From positions 1 through 64,000 of the forward strand of contig NZ_NIUB01000002.1 in the NCBI RefSeq assembly GCF_002197815.1: 64,000 nucleotides of DNA, in the 5' to 3' direction. Source of the DNA: Pseudomonas oleovorans subsp. oleovorans. GTDB taxonomy: Bacteria > Pseudomonadota > Gammaproteobacteria > Pseudomonadales > Pseudomonadaceae. Positions within the stretch are counted from its first letter, which is position 1. Every line of letters starts with the position of its first letter. Shown piece after piece: positions 8,046-18,106 of the stretch. The notes beneath the pieces were generated by a model, which saw only the letters and a list, made by a program, of their open reading frames with translations, was not told the origin of the DNA and did not search any database. Position numbers and translations under genes: made by a program.

Positions 8046-10546
8046 AGCTAACCCGCCGTGAATTTGCCAAGGCCAACGCTGCTGCCATTGCCGCCGCTGC
8101 CGCCGGTCTGCCGTTGGTGACGACCGCCAGCAACCTGATCACCGAAGCGGACATGACCCGCCTGGACTGGAACAAGGCGCCCTGCCGCTTCTGCGGCACC
8201 GGCTGCAGCGTGATGGTCGCCACCCGCGACAACCGCGTGGTGGCCACCCACGGCGACGTCAAGGCCGAGGTCAATCGCGGCCTGAACTGCGTCAAGGGCT
8301 ACTTCCTGTCGAAAATCATGTACGGCGTCGACCGCCTCAACCAACCGCTGCTGCGCATGAAGAATGGCGTGTACGACAAGCAGGGTGAATTCCAGCCGGT
8401 GAGCTGGGAGCAGGCCTTCGACATCATGGAACAGAAGACCAAGGAGGCGCTGCGCGAGCATGGCCCCGAGGCCGTCGGCATGTTCGGTTCAGGGCAATGG
8501 ACGGTGTGGGAAGGCTACGCCGCCAACAAGCTGATGAAGGCCGGTTTCCGTTCCAACAACATCGATCCCAACGCGCGCCACTGCATGGCCTCGGCGGTGA
8601 TGGGCTTCATGCGCACATTCGGCATGGACGAGCCCATGGGCTGCTACGACGACATCGAGGCCGCCGACGCCTTCGTGCTGTGGGGCTCGAACATGGCCGA
8701 GATGCACCCGATTCTCTGGAGCCGGGTCACCGATCGCCGCCTCAGCCATCCGAACACCAAGGTCGCGGTGCTTTCCACCTTCGAGCACCGCAGCTTCGAC
8801 CTGGCCGACATTCCGCTGGTATTCAAACCGCAGACCGATCTGCTGATCCTCAACTACATCGCCAATCACATCATCGAAAGTGGCGCGGTGAACAAGGACT
8901 TCGTCGGCAAGCACACCAAGTTCGCCCGCGGCGCCGATGACATCGGCTACGGCCTGCGCGCCGACAACCCGCTGGAGATGCAGGCCAAGAACGCGGCCAA
9001 GGCCAACACCTGGGAGGACATGTCCTTCGAGCAGTTCGCCGCCTTCGTCAAACCCTACACCCTGGAGCGCACCGCCCGGGAAAGCGGCGTGGCGGCCGAG
9101 CGCCTCAAGGCCTTGGCCGAGCTGTACGCCGACCCCAAACGCAAGGTCATGTCGTTCTGGACCATGGGCTTCAACCAGCACACCCGTGGCGTCTGGGCCA
9201 ACAACCTGATCTACAACCTGCACCTGCTCACCGGCAAGATCAGCGAACCGGGCAACAGCCCCTTCTCCCTCACCGGCCAGCCATCGGCCTGCGGCACCGC
9301 GCGCGAGGTGGGCACTTTCTCCCATCGTCTGCCCGCCGACATGCTGGTGGCCAACCCCAAGCACCGTGCAACCGCCGAGAAGATCTGGAAGCTGCCGGCC
9401 GGCACCATCCAGGAAAAACCCGGCTTTCATGCCGTGGAACAGAGCCGCAAGCTCAAGGACGGCGTACTCAAGGTCTACTGGACGCAGGTCAGCAATAACA
9501 TGCAGGCCGGCCCCAACATCATGCAGGAGGTCCTCCCCGGTTGGCGCAACCCGCAGGCCTTCGTCATCGTCTCCGATGTCTACCCCACCGTCTCGGCCCA
9601 GGCTGCCGATCTGATCCTGCCCAGCGCCATGTGGGTGGAGAAGGAAGGCGCCTACGGCAATGCCGAGCGCCGCACGCAGTTCTGGCACCAACTGGTCAAG
9701 GCACCGGGCGAGGCCAAGTCCGACCTGTGGCAACTGGTGGAGTTTTCCAAGCGCTTTACCACCGACGAAGTCTGGCCTGCCGAACTGCTGGCCAAGGCCC
9801 CGGAATACAAGGGCAAGACGCTGTACCAGGTGCTGTTTGCCAACGGCCAGGTCGACCAGTACCCCCGCGAACAGATCGAGGCCGGCTATGCCAACGACGA
9901 AGCCGAGGCTTTTGGCTTTTACCTGCAGAAGGGCTTGTTCGAGGAATACGCCCAGTTCGGTCGCGGCCATGCCCATGACCTGGCGCCCTTCGACAGCTAT
10001 CACGCCGAGCGCGGCCTGCGCTGGCCGGTGGTCGATGGCAAGGAGACGCGCTGGCGCTATCGCGAGGGCCACGACCCCTACGTGGAAAAAGGCAGCGGCG
10101 TGCAGTTCTACGGTTACCCGGACAAGCGCGCGCTGATCTTCGCCCTGCCCTACGAACCGCCAGCCGAGGCGCCGGATGACGACTTCCCGTTCTGGCTCAG
10201 CACTGGCCGCGTGCTCGAACACTGGCACACCGGCAGCATGACCCAGCGCGTCGAGGAGCTGCACGGCGCGGTACCCGATGCCCTGGTGTACATGCACCCG
10301 GACGATGCCAGGGCACTCAAGGCGCGACGCGGCAGCGAGGTCAAAGTGATCAGCCGGCGCGGCGAGATCCGCGCGCGCATCGAAACCCGCGGGCGCAACA
10401 AGCCACCGCGCGGCCTGGTGTTCGTGCCCTTCTTCGACGCCAACAAACTGATCAACAAGGTCACCCTGGACGCCACCGACCCGATCTCCAAGCAGACCGA
10501 CTACAAGAAGTGTGCGGTGAAGATCGAACTGGTCAACCTGGCCTGA
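8042..10546 (+). CDS. napA: periplasmic nitrate reductase catalytic subunit NapA
   Basis: An 834-residue molybdoenzyme that reduces nitrate to nitrite in the periplasm, taking electrons from NapB. A Tat signal with TRREFAK is at residues 4-10. The [4Fe-4S] ligands are Cys48, Cys51, Cys55 and Cys83. Cys181 in NARHCMASA is the expected molybdenum ligand. The two pyranopterin-guanine-dinucleotide cofactor regions run through the body, and the C-terminal domain includes [18 protein letters not shown]. Everything needed for activity appears intact. The start at 8042 gives the proper Tat signal; an earlier in-frame start would read through napD. Confidence 0.98.
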   Translation: MKLTRREFAKANAAAIAAAAAGLPLVTTASNLITEADMTRLDWNKAPCRFCGTGCSVMVATRDNRVVATHGDVKAEVNRGLNCVKGYFLSKIMYGVDRLNQPLLRMKNGVYDKQGEFQPVSWEQAFDIMEQKTKEALREHGPEAVGMFGSGQWTVWEGYAANKLMKAGFRSNNIDPNARHCMASAVMGFMRTFGMDEPMGCYDDIEAADAFVLWGSNMAEMHPILWSRVTDRRLSHPNTKVAVLSTFEHRSFDLADIPLVFKPQTDLLILNYIANHIIESGAVNKDFVGKHTKFARGADDIGYGLRADNPLEMQAKNAAKANTWEDMSFEQFAAFVKPYTLERTARESGVAAERLKALAELYADPKRKVMSFWTMGFNQHTRGVWANNLIYNLHLLTGKISEPGNSPFSLTGQPSACGTAREVGTFSHRLPADMLVANPKHRATAEKIWKLPAGTIQEKPGFHAVEQSRKLKDGVLKVYWTQVSNNMQAGPNIMQEVLPGWRNPQAFVIVSDVYPTVSAQAADLILPSAMWVEKEGAYGNAERRTQFWHQLVKAPGEAKSDLWQLVEFSKRFTTDEVWPAELLAKAPEYKGKTLYQVLFANGQVDQYPREQIEAGYANDEAEAFGFYLQKGLFEEYAQFGRGHAHDLAPFDSYHAERGLRWPVVDGKETRWRYREGHDPYVEKGSGVQFYGYPDKRALIFALPYEPPAEAPDDDFPFWLSTGRVLEHWHTGSMTQRVEELHGAVPDALVYMHPDDARALKARRGSEVKVISRRGEIRARIETRGRNKPPRGLVFVPFFDANKLINKVTLDATDPISKQTDYKKCAVKIELVNLA

Positions 10547-10557
10547 GGAGAACCGTC

Positions 10558-11043
10558 ATGAGCCTGCGTTTCCTGCCTCTGCTACTGCTCGCCGCCTTCG
10601 GCCTGGCCATCGCCGGTGAGCTCGATTACCCACTCGACGCCCCCGCGCCGGACGGCCGCCGCCCCGGCGGCACCCTCAGTCAGACCCTGCCGGCACCGGT
10701 GCTGGGCAACGAGGAGAACAAGGACCTGCGCCGCGAGCGCAACTACCCGGAACAGCCACCGACCATCCCGCACAGCATTCGCGGCTATCAGGTCGACGCC
10801 AACGGCAACAAGTGCCTGACCTGCCACAGCCGCGCCGGCAGCGCCCGCAGCCAGGCGCCGATGATCAGCATCACTCATTACATGGATCGCGACGGCCAGC
10901 CGCTGGCAGCCGTGTCGCCGCGGCGCTACTTCTGTACCCAGTGCCACGTCACCCAGCAGGAGGTCAAACCTCTGGTCGGCAACGCCTTCCGCAATATCGA
11001 CCAGTTGCTCGGCGACGAAGCAGCCGGCACGGCAAAACCCTGA
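10558..11043 (+). CDS. napB: periplasmic nitrate reductase cytochrome subunit NapB
   Basis: A 161-residue dihaem cytochrome c that passes electrons from NapC to NapA. A signal peptide covers residues 1-19 ([19 protein letters not shown]). Two c-type haem sites are present, CLTCH at 86-90 and CTQCH at 126-130, with the conserved PHSIRGYQV and [14 protein letters not shown] segments that supply distal ligands. It starts 11 bases after napA with GAGGAG ahead, so it is co-translated in the operon. Confidence 0.97.
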   Translation: MSLRFLPLLLLAAFGLAIAGELDYPLDAPAPDGRRPGGTLSQTLPAPVLGNEENKDLRRERNYPEQPPTIPHSIRGYQVDANGNKCLTCHSRAGSARSQAPMISITHYMDRDGQPLAAVSPRRYFCTQCHVTQQEVKPLVGNAFRNIDQLLGDEAAGTAKP

Positions 11044-11054
11044 GGAGGCCTTTC

Positions 11055-11651
11055 ATGAAGTCGTTAATGGCCCTGCTCAAGGAGTACTGGAGCATCCTGC
11101 GCCGCCCAAGCGTGCATTACAGCCTGGGTTTTCTCACGCTTGGCGGCTTCATCGCCGGGATCATTTTCTGGGGCGGTTTCAACACCGCGCTGGAGGCCAC
11201 CAATACCGAGCAGTTCTGCATCTCCTGCCATGAGATGCGTGACAACGTGTACGTCGAGCTGCAGGACACCATTCACTACAGCAACCGCTCCGGGGTGCGC
11301 GCCACCTGCCCGGACTGCCACGTACCGCACCAGTGGACGGACAAGATCGCGCGCAAGATGCAGGCGTCCAAGGAAGTCTGGGGCAAGATCTTCGGCACCA
11401 TCAGCACCCGCGAGAAGTTTCTGGAAAAGCGTCGCGAACTGGCCGAACACGAATGGGCACGGCTCAAGGCCAACGATTCGCTGGAATGCCGCAACTGCCA
11501 CAACTTCGACTACATGGACTTCACCAAACAGAGCCCGCGCGCCCGCCAGATGCACTCCAGCGCCCTGGCCAGCGGCGCAGCCACCTGCATCGATTGCCAC
11601 AAGGGCATCGCCCACCAGCTACCGGACATGAGTGGGGTGCCGGGTTGGTAA
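11055..11651 (+). CDS. napC: membrane tetrahaem cytochrome NapC
   Basis: A 198-residue quinol dehydrogenase of the NapC/NirT family. One N-terminal membrane helix at about residues 20-42 anchors a periplasmic domain with four CXXCH sites at 55-59 (CISCH), 85-89 (CPDCH), 145-149 (CRNCH) and 178-182 (CIDCH). It draws electrons from the quinol pool and feeds NapB. GAGGAGG lies upstream. No napF, napG or napH occurs nearby, so NapC is the only visible quinol route to NapAB. Confidence 0.97.
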   Translation: MKSLMALLKEYWSILRRPSVHYSLGFLTLGGFIAGIIFWGGFNTALEATNTEQFCISCHEMRDNVYVELQDTIHYSNRSGVRATCPDCHVPHQWTDKIARKMQASKEVWGKIFGTISTREKFLEKRRELAEHEWARLKANDSLECRNCHNFDYMDFTKQSPRARQMHSSALASGAATCIDCHKGIAHQLPDMSGVPGW

Positions 11652-11656
11652 GACAG

Positions 11657-11676
11657 GCACCGCTTGTTCGCGGTGC
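11657..11676. terminator. hairpin between convergent napC and the thioredoxin-like gene
   Basis: GCACCGC and GCGGTGC pair around the loop TTGTTC, five bases after the napC stop. There is no clear T-run on either strand, so a role in termination is only likely from position. Confidence 0.35.
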
Positions 11677-11693
11677 TCCGCTCTTGCGCTGGT

Positions 11694-12170
11694 CTATTCG
11701 CCGCGCAGGCGTTCGAGATGTGCGAGCAGCCCGGCGGATGTCTGCTCACCGACCAGGCGCTCACGCAGTTTGCCCTCGGCATCGACAATGTAGGTGACCG
11801 GCAAGACATCGGTGCGTGGCAGTTCGAAGCGCGCCGCCGGATCCTGCGCCAGCACGGTGAAGCGGATGTCGAAACTGTCAGCCGCACGCTTGAGGTCATC
11901 GCCCTGCAAGGCGTCGAAGTTGACGCCAATCACCCGCGCCGACTGGTTTTTCAGCGTTTCTTCCAACGCGTTGAGTTCAGGAATCTCGGTGCGGCACGGC
12001 GCGCACCATTCGGCCCAATAATTGATGATCAGCCACTGGCCATCGAGGCTGTCAGCCGTTACCTTTCGTCCATGCTGGTCAGGGCCGAAATCTTCGGCGC
12101 AAGCCGTTAGCAGCAAACCGGTGCAGATAACCAAGACAGCCTTGCCGAATTTCCGGAGCCCTAAGCCCAT
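11694..12170 (-). CDS. TlpA/ResA-like thioredoxin-fold lipoprotein
   Basis: A 158-residue periplasmic thiol-disulfide protein. The N-terminus has a lipoprotein signal with lipobox LLTAC (Cys24). The thioredoxin active site is WCAPCR (Cys56, Cys59), and LPVTYIVDAEGKLRER holds the cis-proline loop. Such proteins reduce cysteines for cytochrome c maturation or defend against oxidation. Next to two multihaem cytochromes a haem-attachment role is attractive, but this is inference from position. It is convergent with napC and divergent from the PilZ protein. Confidence 0.85.
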   Translation of the reverse strand: MGLGLRKFGKAVLVICTGLLLTACAEDFGPDQHGRKVTADSLDGQWLIINYWAEWCAPCRTEIPELNALEETLKNQSARVIGVNFDALQGDDLKRAADSFDIRFTVLAQDPAARFELPRTDVLPVTYIVDAEGKLRERLVGEQTSAGLLAHLERLRGE

Positions 12171-12200
12171 GTACTCGATCCTCGTCCACCCGGGGTTGAT

Positions 12201-13607
12201 ATGACGCTGGATGCCCTGCGCCTGGAAGTACCGGACATCCGCGAGGACAACAGTTTATCGCCGGCGGAAATCGCCCAGCGACTCGCGGCTGCTCGCCATC
12301 TGGAGCCGGAACATGGCCTGCAACAAGTGCTGGGCCTTTTGTTTTCGCTCAATCGCAGCGCTCTGACCTTACTGGAAAGGCAGCGTGCGCTGCAAAACTT
12401 CAGTGACGAGTACCGCCATTACACCAGCCTTGCCAATCGCCAGCATCCGCCAAGCCCTCTATTCGTGCGGTTGTGCGGCGAATTGGCGATCGGTTTCAAA
12501 CGCCTGCTACTGCAAATTTTGCAGGGTCGCCAGCCGTCGATGCCGCACCTTGCGTGGTGCCTGTACATGGCCCAGCACTTTCTTGCTCAGCAGTTGCTGC
12601 GCCACTACCAGCTGTACCAGGAGCCACCTGCAACGCTCTGGCGCGACAGCCACCTGCTGTACTGGATCGGCGAGCATCAGCAGTGCCTGGACGAACCAGT
12701 CGCAGCGGCCTTCGAGCCGAAACCGGCCAGCACCCTGCGCGGCCTCTACCAGCAGATGCTGCTCTTGGCCCTGAGCAACCCCTTCCATCTCGATGAAGGC
12801 GAATGCCTGACTCTGTTCAGCGCGCTGGCACCTCTGGCGGCGCTGGCCAGGCTGCAAGCCTGGGACGAGGAAGACGATGCCGAAGGCCCGGTAGTCGACC
12901 TCAGCGAATCACAGGCTTGCCTCAGTTTCGAACAGCGTATCGAAGGCGAAGCCGCCAACCTGCGCCGCTTCGAACTGGGCGCGCTGCTGATCGCCCTGCA
13001 TGAGCCGGCACCACTGCAAAGCATGCAGGAACGCCAATTACTCGAACGGGTACGCCAGCACTGGCTGGGCCGCCAGCAACGTCGCCACGAGCGCGCCGAA
13101 CTGGACGGCCAGTGCAGTCTGGTAGTGGGCCTGCCGGCCATTCATGCGCAGCTGCTGGATAAACTGCCGCAGCGTACCGAGGCGCAGATTCTCGACGCCA
13201 GCCCGGGCGGCGCGCGCCTGCTGTGCAACGCCAACGAGGGTGGACAACTGCAGGTCGGGCAACTGGTTCTGCTGCTGACCAATGCCACACCGACCCTGGC
13301 ACTGGTGCGTTGGCGTCATCTCAATAGCGAAGGCCTGCACCTCGGGCTGCGCTATCTGAAAGGCCTGCCGCGGCCGGTCTGGCTGCGGCGTGCACCCAAT
13401 GCGCAGACTCACCCTGGCGTACTGCAAAGCACCCCGGCACCGGGCAACGGTTGGCACCACGGCCTGTGGTTGCCCAACGGCCAGTTCAGCTCCGGCGAGC
13501 ATCTTTGGCTGCAATTGGCCAGCGTGCATAACCAAGCGATTTTGCCGCTGCCCGACAGTAACCTGCAGACCTCATCGGTTACCCGCCACCCGCTACGCCT
13601 GGCCTGA
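12201..13607 (+). CDS. PilZ-domain protein with unrecognised N-terminal region
   Basis: A 468-residue soluble protein without signal peptide or membrane segments. The C-terminal part has both PilZ hallmarks for cyclic di-GMP binding: an RXXXR motif, RRHER at residues 294-298, and DASPGG at 332-337, followed by beta strands through LALVRWRHLNSEGLHLGLRYL. The first 290 residues are mostly helical and leucine-rich (LLQILQGRQPSMPHLAWCLY, QQMLLLALSNPFHLDEGECL) and I do not recognise them. About 85 further residues follow the PilZ core. It is probably a cyclic di-GMP effector; the output is unknown. It stands alone, divergent from the thioredoxin-like lipoprotein gene. Confidence 0.7.
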   Translation: MTLDALRLEVPDIREDNSLSPAEIAQRLAAARHLEPEHGLQQVLGLLFSLNRSALTLLERQRALQNFSDEYRHYTSLANRQHPPSPLFVRLCGELAIGFKRLLLQILQGRQPSMPHLAWCLYMAQHFLAQQLLRHYQLYQEPPATLWRDSHLLYWIGEHQQCLDEPVAAAFEPKPASTLRGLYQQMLLLALSNPFHLDEGECLTLFSALAPLAALARLQAWDEEDDAEGPVVDLSESQACLSFEQRIEGEAANLRRFELGALLIALHEPAPLQSMQERQLLERVRQHWLGRQQRRHERAELDGQCSLVVGLPAIHAQLLDKLPQRTEAQILDASPGGARLLCNANEGGQLQVGQLVLLLTNATPTLALVRWRHLNSEGLHLGLRYLKGLPRPVWLRRAPNAQTHPGVLQSTPAPGNGWHHGLWLPNGQFSSGEHLWLQLASVHNQAILPLPDSNLQTSSVTRHPLRLA

Positions 13608-13677
13608 TATACAAAACTGCGACTCCAGTCACGCGGCCTGTCCGCCGAGTACACAGTTTCGCCAACAGGTGGCTGCT

Positions 13678-13683
13678 TATAAT
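13678..13683 (+). promoter_or_regulatory. candidate -10 element
   Basis: A perfect TATAAT lies 39 bases before the start of the small conserved protein at 13722. The -35 region (around 13655-13662, TTTCGC) is weak. Confidence 0.4.
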
Positions 13684-13721
13684 TCCAGGCACTCAAGTCT
13701 CACCCTGCCTGGAATTTCACC

Positions 13722-14114
13722 ATGTCCCAAGCGCAAGACAAGCTGATTGGCTCCGTGCCCTCGCGCATCGTCGACGTCGCTCACCTGCTGGTCACTCCCT
13801 ACGAGGGGCGCGTGGCCGAATACAACGTCGCCACCTGGCTGCAATTGCCGGGGCTGGCCAACCTGCCGGTATCGCTGCTGGTGAGTTATCGCGACGGGGA
13901 CAAGCGCCGCGAGGTGAATGTCGACCATGGCAAGGTCAATGCCCATGGCAAGATCCTGCTCTCCGGGATCGCTCGCATGCCAGTGCGGATGAAGATCGAA
14001 GACATGCAGGTACGCCTGCGCTCAGCTGTGCCGGCGCAGAGTCTGGTGGTCGAGGAATTCTTCGTTCAAGCCGTCGAATTGGCCAACAGCGAGACCCGCC
14101 AGGCCATGGCCTGA
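13722..14114 (+). CDS. small conserved hypothetical protein
   Basis: A 130-residue acid-basic soluble protein, MSQAQDKLIGSVPSRIVDVAHLLVTPYEG. No signal peptide, membrane segment or catalytic motif is seen. The pattern is largely beta in the middle (NLPVSLLVSYRDGDKRREVNVDHGKVNAHGKILLSGIARMPV) with a helical C-terminus. I do not recognise a named family. It has its own TATAAT-type promoter and is closed by a strong terminator, so it is probably a single-gene unit. The coding pattern is typical of the genome, which favours a real gene. Confidence 0.7.
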   Translation: MSQAQDKLIGSVPSRIVDVAHLLVTPYEGRVAEYNVATWLQLPGLANLPVSLLVSYRDGDKRREVNVDHGKVNAHGKILLSGIARMPVRMKIEDMQVRLRSAVPAQSLVVEEFFVQAVELANSETRQAMA

Positions 14115-14132
14115 ACCAGAACGGCAACATCG

Positions 14133-14158
14133 AACCCCGCGCAGTGACGCGGGGTTTT
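14133..14158 (+). terminator. intrinsic terminator
   Basis: AACCCCGCG pairs with CGCGGGGTT around loop CAGTGA, followed by TTTT-type sequence, 18 bases after the stop of the preceding gene. The adenines before the stem also make it usable from the other strand. Confidence 0.85.
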
Positions 14159-14162
14159 GCTT

Positions 14163-14363
14163 TCAGCCAGAGGAGACTCCGGGGCTGGGCGCAGCCCGCG
14201 GGATTGAACCGTCAGCGTCTGGCTGCAGGTTTTCGGCAACCACGTGTTCGAGCAGCGACTCCGGCCAACGCGCGAACTCCAGCCCAGTGATTCGGTTGAG
14301 CCGCGCCAGCGCTTCCTGCGGATCGCGTCGATGAAGGTGGATTACCCTGTTTTTTACCGTCAT
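14163..14363 (-). CDS. possible small hypothetical protein
   Basis: A 66-codon frame, MTVKNRVIHLHRRDPQEALARLNRITGLEF, with GAGG upstream of the ATG. The composition (basic start, amphipathic helix, then WPESLL) looks protein-like and I have an impression of similar short Pseudomonas proteins, but no function or domain can be given. It is the only candidate gene in the 470-bp gap between the preceding terminator and the YihY gene. The rest of that gap (14364-14588) shows nothing I recognise. Confidence 0.45.
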   Translation of the reverse strand: MTVKNRVIHLHRRDPQEALARLNRITGLEFARWPESLLEHVVAENLQPDADGSIPRAAPSPGVSSG

Positions 14364-14588
14364 TACTGCCTGCGTCCTCAGCGATCCCTGCCCCTGCTGG
14401 CAGTTCGATAGCAACTGCTCCTGCAGTAGCTAGAAGCGTGCCAGCCCTTGTACAACGCATTCCTTGGCGCCTACCCCTTGCGTCCAGGCCACGGCAGGAC
14501 TAGACAACGCCTGAAACTGACGCTTTTTGTCACCCATTTTCGGCGCCTTCTCTCATTCACCGTCGCCCACAATGTCGCGCAAGTTTGC

Positions 14589-15806
14589 TCAGCCCTTGCC
14601 CGGTAACCAATCCGCCAGACTGACTCCGAACTGCTCCTCGCGCTCCGCCTGCAGGCGCTCCAGTCCCTCGCGCAATGCCGGATACCAGGGTTCGTCGAGC
14701 TGAGCGGGCAGTTGCGACAAACTCGGTAATGGCCAGGGACTGCACTCGAGCAATTGATACAGGGAGAAGTTGTGCAGATCGCGGCACAGCACCCACCCTC
14801 CGCCATTGGCCTTGCATGCCAGGTGCTCGCGCTCGAGAAAATCCATCACCTGCGTCCACTCGTCTTCGGGCAACCGCCAGCCCGCACGTTGCATGTCGCC
14901 ATAATGCAGAGCCTCGCCCTTCTGCTGACGTTTGAGCAAAAGCCGCAACACCACCAGCACAATCAGCCCCTTGGGGATAGGCTCGCGGCGCCAGTGCCGC
15001 GGTTGCGACAGGCCATATACCAGCTCGGCGCCCAGCAGCACGATCAACCAGGACAGATAGATCCACACCAGAAACAGCGGCACTGTGGCGAAGGCGCCGT
15101 AGATCAGGTGATAACCGGGAAACAGCCGCACATAGAGGCCGAACAGCGCTTTGGCAACCTCGAACAGCACGGCGCTGAACAGGCCGCCCAGCAGAGCATG
15201 AGACAACGGCACCCGAGTGTTGGGGACCGCGGCATAGAGCAGGGTAAAGGCCGCGATGCTCGATAACAACGGCGTGAAAGCAAGCAGCGTCTTGGCGCCG
15301 ATTACTGCATCCGGCCCGGAGATCAGTGACAGCGAGGCGATATAGGTACTGACTGCAAAACCGGCCCCCAGTAGCAGCGGCCCAAGGCTGAGAATCGCCC
15401 AGTACAGCAGGAAGCTGGACATCCCGCGGCGTGGCTGGCGCACCCGCCAGATCACGTTGAAGGTCTTCTCGATGGTCACCAGCATGAGGAAGGCGGTAAC
15501 GGCCAGCAGGCCCACGCCGAACCAGGTCAGCTGCCGCGCCTGCGTGGTGAACTCACGCAGATACTCCTGCACCGTCTCGCCCGTGGAGGGTACGAAGTTG
15601 TTGAAGATGAACCCCTGGATTTCCTCGCCTACACCCTGGAACGCCGGAATTGCCGAAAGCATGGCGAAGGTCACGGTCATCATCGGCACCACGGCGAACA
15701 AGGTAGTGTAGGTCAACGCCGCTGCGTTGCCTGCGCCGCGGTTATCCACGAAACGCTGATACAGGCTGAGCCAGAACCCCATCCAGTCCTTCAAACGACG
15801 CAGCAT
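14589..15806 (-). CDS. yihY: YihY/BrkB-family membrane protein
   Basis: A 405-residue inner-membrane protein. The first 290 residues hold about six membrane helices with family motifs: [23 protein letters not shown] near the start, [18 protein letters not shown] and [10 protein letters not shown]. About 110 soluble C-terminal residues follow, as in Pseudomonas members. The family was once named ribonuclease BN, but that activity is now assigned to another protein; the true role of YihY is unclear. The gene is divergent from arsC. Confidence 0.85.
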   Translation of the reverse strand: MLRRLKDWMGFWLSLYQRFVDNRGAGNAAALTYTTLFAVVPMMTVTFAMLSAIPAFQGVGEEIQGFIFNNFVPSTGETVQEYLREFTTQARQLTWFGVGLLAVTAFLMLVTIEKTFNVIWRVRQPRRGMSSFLLYWAILSLGPLLLGAGFAVSTYIASLSLISGPDAVIGAKTLLAFTPLLSSIAAFTLLYAAVPNTRVPLSHALLGGLFSAVLFEVAKALFGLYVRLFPGYHLIYGAFATVPLFLVWIYLSWLIVLLGAELVYGLSQPRHWRREPIPKGLIVLVVLRLLLKRQQKGEALHYGDMQRAGWRLPEDEWTQVMDFLEREHLACKANGGGWVLCRDLHNFSLYQLLECSPWPLPSLSQLPAQLDEPWYPALREGLERLQAEREEQFGVSLADWLPGKG

Positions 15807-15948
15807 GACCTCTCCTTAGCCCTCAAACCTAAACAGACAGACAATGCGCCGCGTAAAAAGGTCGCAGCAAAGCCGCCCCAGCGGTTTGCGTGCATCCGCG
15901 CATCAGGCGGTTAGAATAGCCGCCACTTCAAGCCGGATGCGAGCCACC

Positions 15949-16895
<947 letters not shown>

Positions 16896-16897
16896 AC

Positions 16898-17305
16898 GTG
16901 GCCCGAGCAAAGAAGCCCCTGCCCAGCCTTGAATGGCTGGAGCCACGGGTCAAACTCAGTCGAGCACTGAGCCTGTTCAGTTTCATCGCCCTGCTGACCC
17001 TGCTGCTGGTGTGGAACCTGGCCTTCGCCGATCTGCATGGCGCGCGGGTCGGCGTGGTGCTGGCCATTCAACTGTTGCCACTGGCGCTGCTCGCCCCCGG
17101 GATGTTGATGGGCAACGCCCGTGCCCACGCCTGGACCTGCTTCGTCGTCAACATCTACTTCATCCAGGGCGTACTGGCCGCCATCGACCCGGCGCGCGCA
17201 CTGTTCGGCGCGTTGGAGGCGGTAATCAGCTTCGGCCTGTTCTGCTGCGCCCTGCTCTACACCCGCTGGCGTTTTCAGTACGACCGTAAACTCGCAGGTG
17301 AATAA
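16898..17305 (+). CDS. DUF2069 membrane protein
   Basis: A 135-residue protein with about four membrane helices (LFSFIALLTLLLVWNLAF, VGVVLAIQLLPLALLAPGML, AWTCFVVNIYFIQGVLAAI, LFGALEAVISFGLFCCALLY). It matches the DUF2069 family, of unknown function, that follows wrbA in Pseudomonas. The GTG at 16898, two bases after the wrbA stop, is the preferred start; an ATG at 16841 would overlap wrbA for 57 bases. Confidence 0.8.
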   Translation: MARAKKPLPSLEWLEPRVKLSRALSLFSFIALLTLLLVWNLAFADLHGARVGVVLAIQLLPLALLAPGMLMGNARAHAWTCFVVNIYFIQGVLAAIDPARALFGALEAVISFGLFCCALLYTRWRFQYDRKLAGE

Positions 17306-17314
17306 ATGTCCTGA

Positions 17315-17384
17315 TGTGGGAGCGAGCTCTGCTCGCGAAGCGCTTGTGCAGCTAAAAATTCGCGAGCAGAGCTCGCTCCAACAC
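17315..17384. repeat. REP-like palindrome
   Basis: TGTGGGAGCGAGCTCTGCTC and its near-complement GAGCAGAGCTCGCTCCAACA face each other across a short spacer. This is the usual REP arrangement in Pseudomonas intergenic regions, here between convergent DUF2069 and hda genes. Confidence 0.8.
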
Positions 17385-17401
17385 ATGAACTCCCGAAGCA
17401 G

Positions 17402-18106
17402 CTACCAGCCCAAGGTTTCCTTGAGAAAGGGAATGGTCAGCTTGCGCTGGGCTTGTAGCGAGGCCTGATCCAGGCGTTCCAGCAGCTCGAACAACGCGCT
17501 CATACTGCGTTCGCCACGGGTGAGGATGAAGCGGCCGACCTCATCGCTCATCTGCAGGCCACGACGCGAGGCGCGCAGCTGCAGGGCGCGCAGCTTGTCT
17601 TCATCGGACAGCTCGTGCAACTGGAAGACCAGCGAAAGGGTCAATCGCGACTTCAGATCGGGCAGTTGAATGGGCAGCTCACGCGGCGACATGGTACCAG
17701 CGAGCAAAAGACGCCGGCCGCTGTCACGCAGACGGTTGAACAGGTGGAACAAACCCTCTTCCCAGTCGCTGCGGCCAGCCACTGCATCGAGATCATCGAG
17801 GCAGACCAGCTCGCACAGCTCAAGGTTGTCGAGCAACTCCGGGCCGTGCTGCACCACTTCGCTGAGCGGCAGATACACCACCGCTTCGCCACGCTGCTCA
17901 AAACGCAGGCAGGCCGCCTGCAGCAGGTGGCTGCGCCCGACGCCTTCGGCGCCCCACAGGTAGATCAGGCTTTCCGTCCAGCCGGCGTCGGCCTCGCACA
18001 AGCGCTCGACATAGCCCAGGGCCGCGGCATTGGCGCCGGGGTAGTAGTTGGCGAAGGTGGCGTCATCACGCAGACGCACCCCCAAGGGAAGCTGGATGGG
18101 TTTCAT
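17402..18106 (-). CDS. hda: DnaA regulatory inactivator Hda
   Basis: A 234-residue AAA+ protein like the ATPase core of DnaA but lacking its DNA-binding domain. It works with the sliding clamp to convert DnaA-ATP to DnaA-ADP after initiation. The short N-terminus MKPIQLPLGVRLRDDATF carries the clamp-binding motif (QLPLGV). A Walker A-like loop is WGAEGVGRSHLL, with arginine in place of lysine as in E. coli Hda. Walker B is LVCLDDLDAV, and GTMSPRELPIQLPDLKSRL holds sensor 1/arginine-finger residues. The end of the upstream permease gene overlaps its start by four bases. Confidence 0.92.
   Translation of the reverse strand: MKPIQLPLGVRLRDDATFANYYPGANAAALGYVERLCEADAGWTESLIYLWGAEGVGRSHLLQAACLRFEQRGEAVVYLPLSEVVQHGPELLDNLELCELVCLDDLDAVAGRSDWEEGLFHLFNRLRDSGRRLLLAGTMSPRELPIQLPDLKSRLTLSLVFQLHELSDEDKLRALQLRASRRGLQMSDEVGRFILTRGERSMSALFELLERLDQASLQAQRKLTIPFLKETLGW

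Noticed and set aside
8489-10297. 602-codon open frame on the minus strand
   Set aside because: It is antisense to napA, with no ribosome-binding site or recognisable motif.
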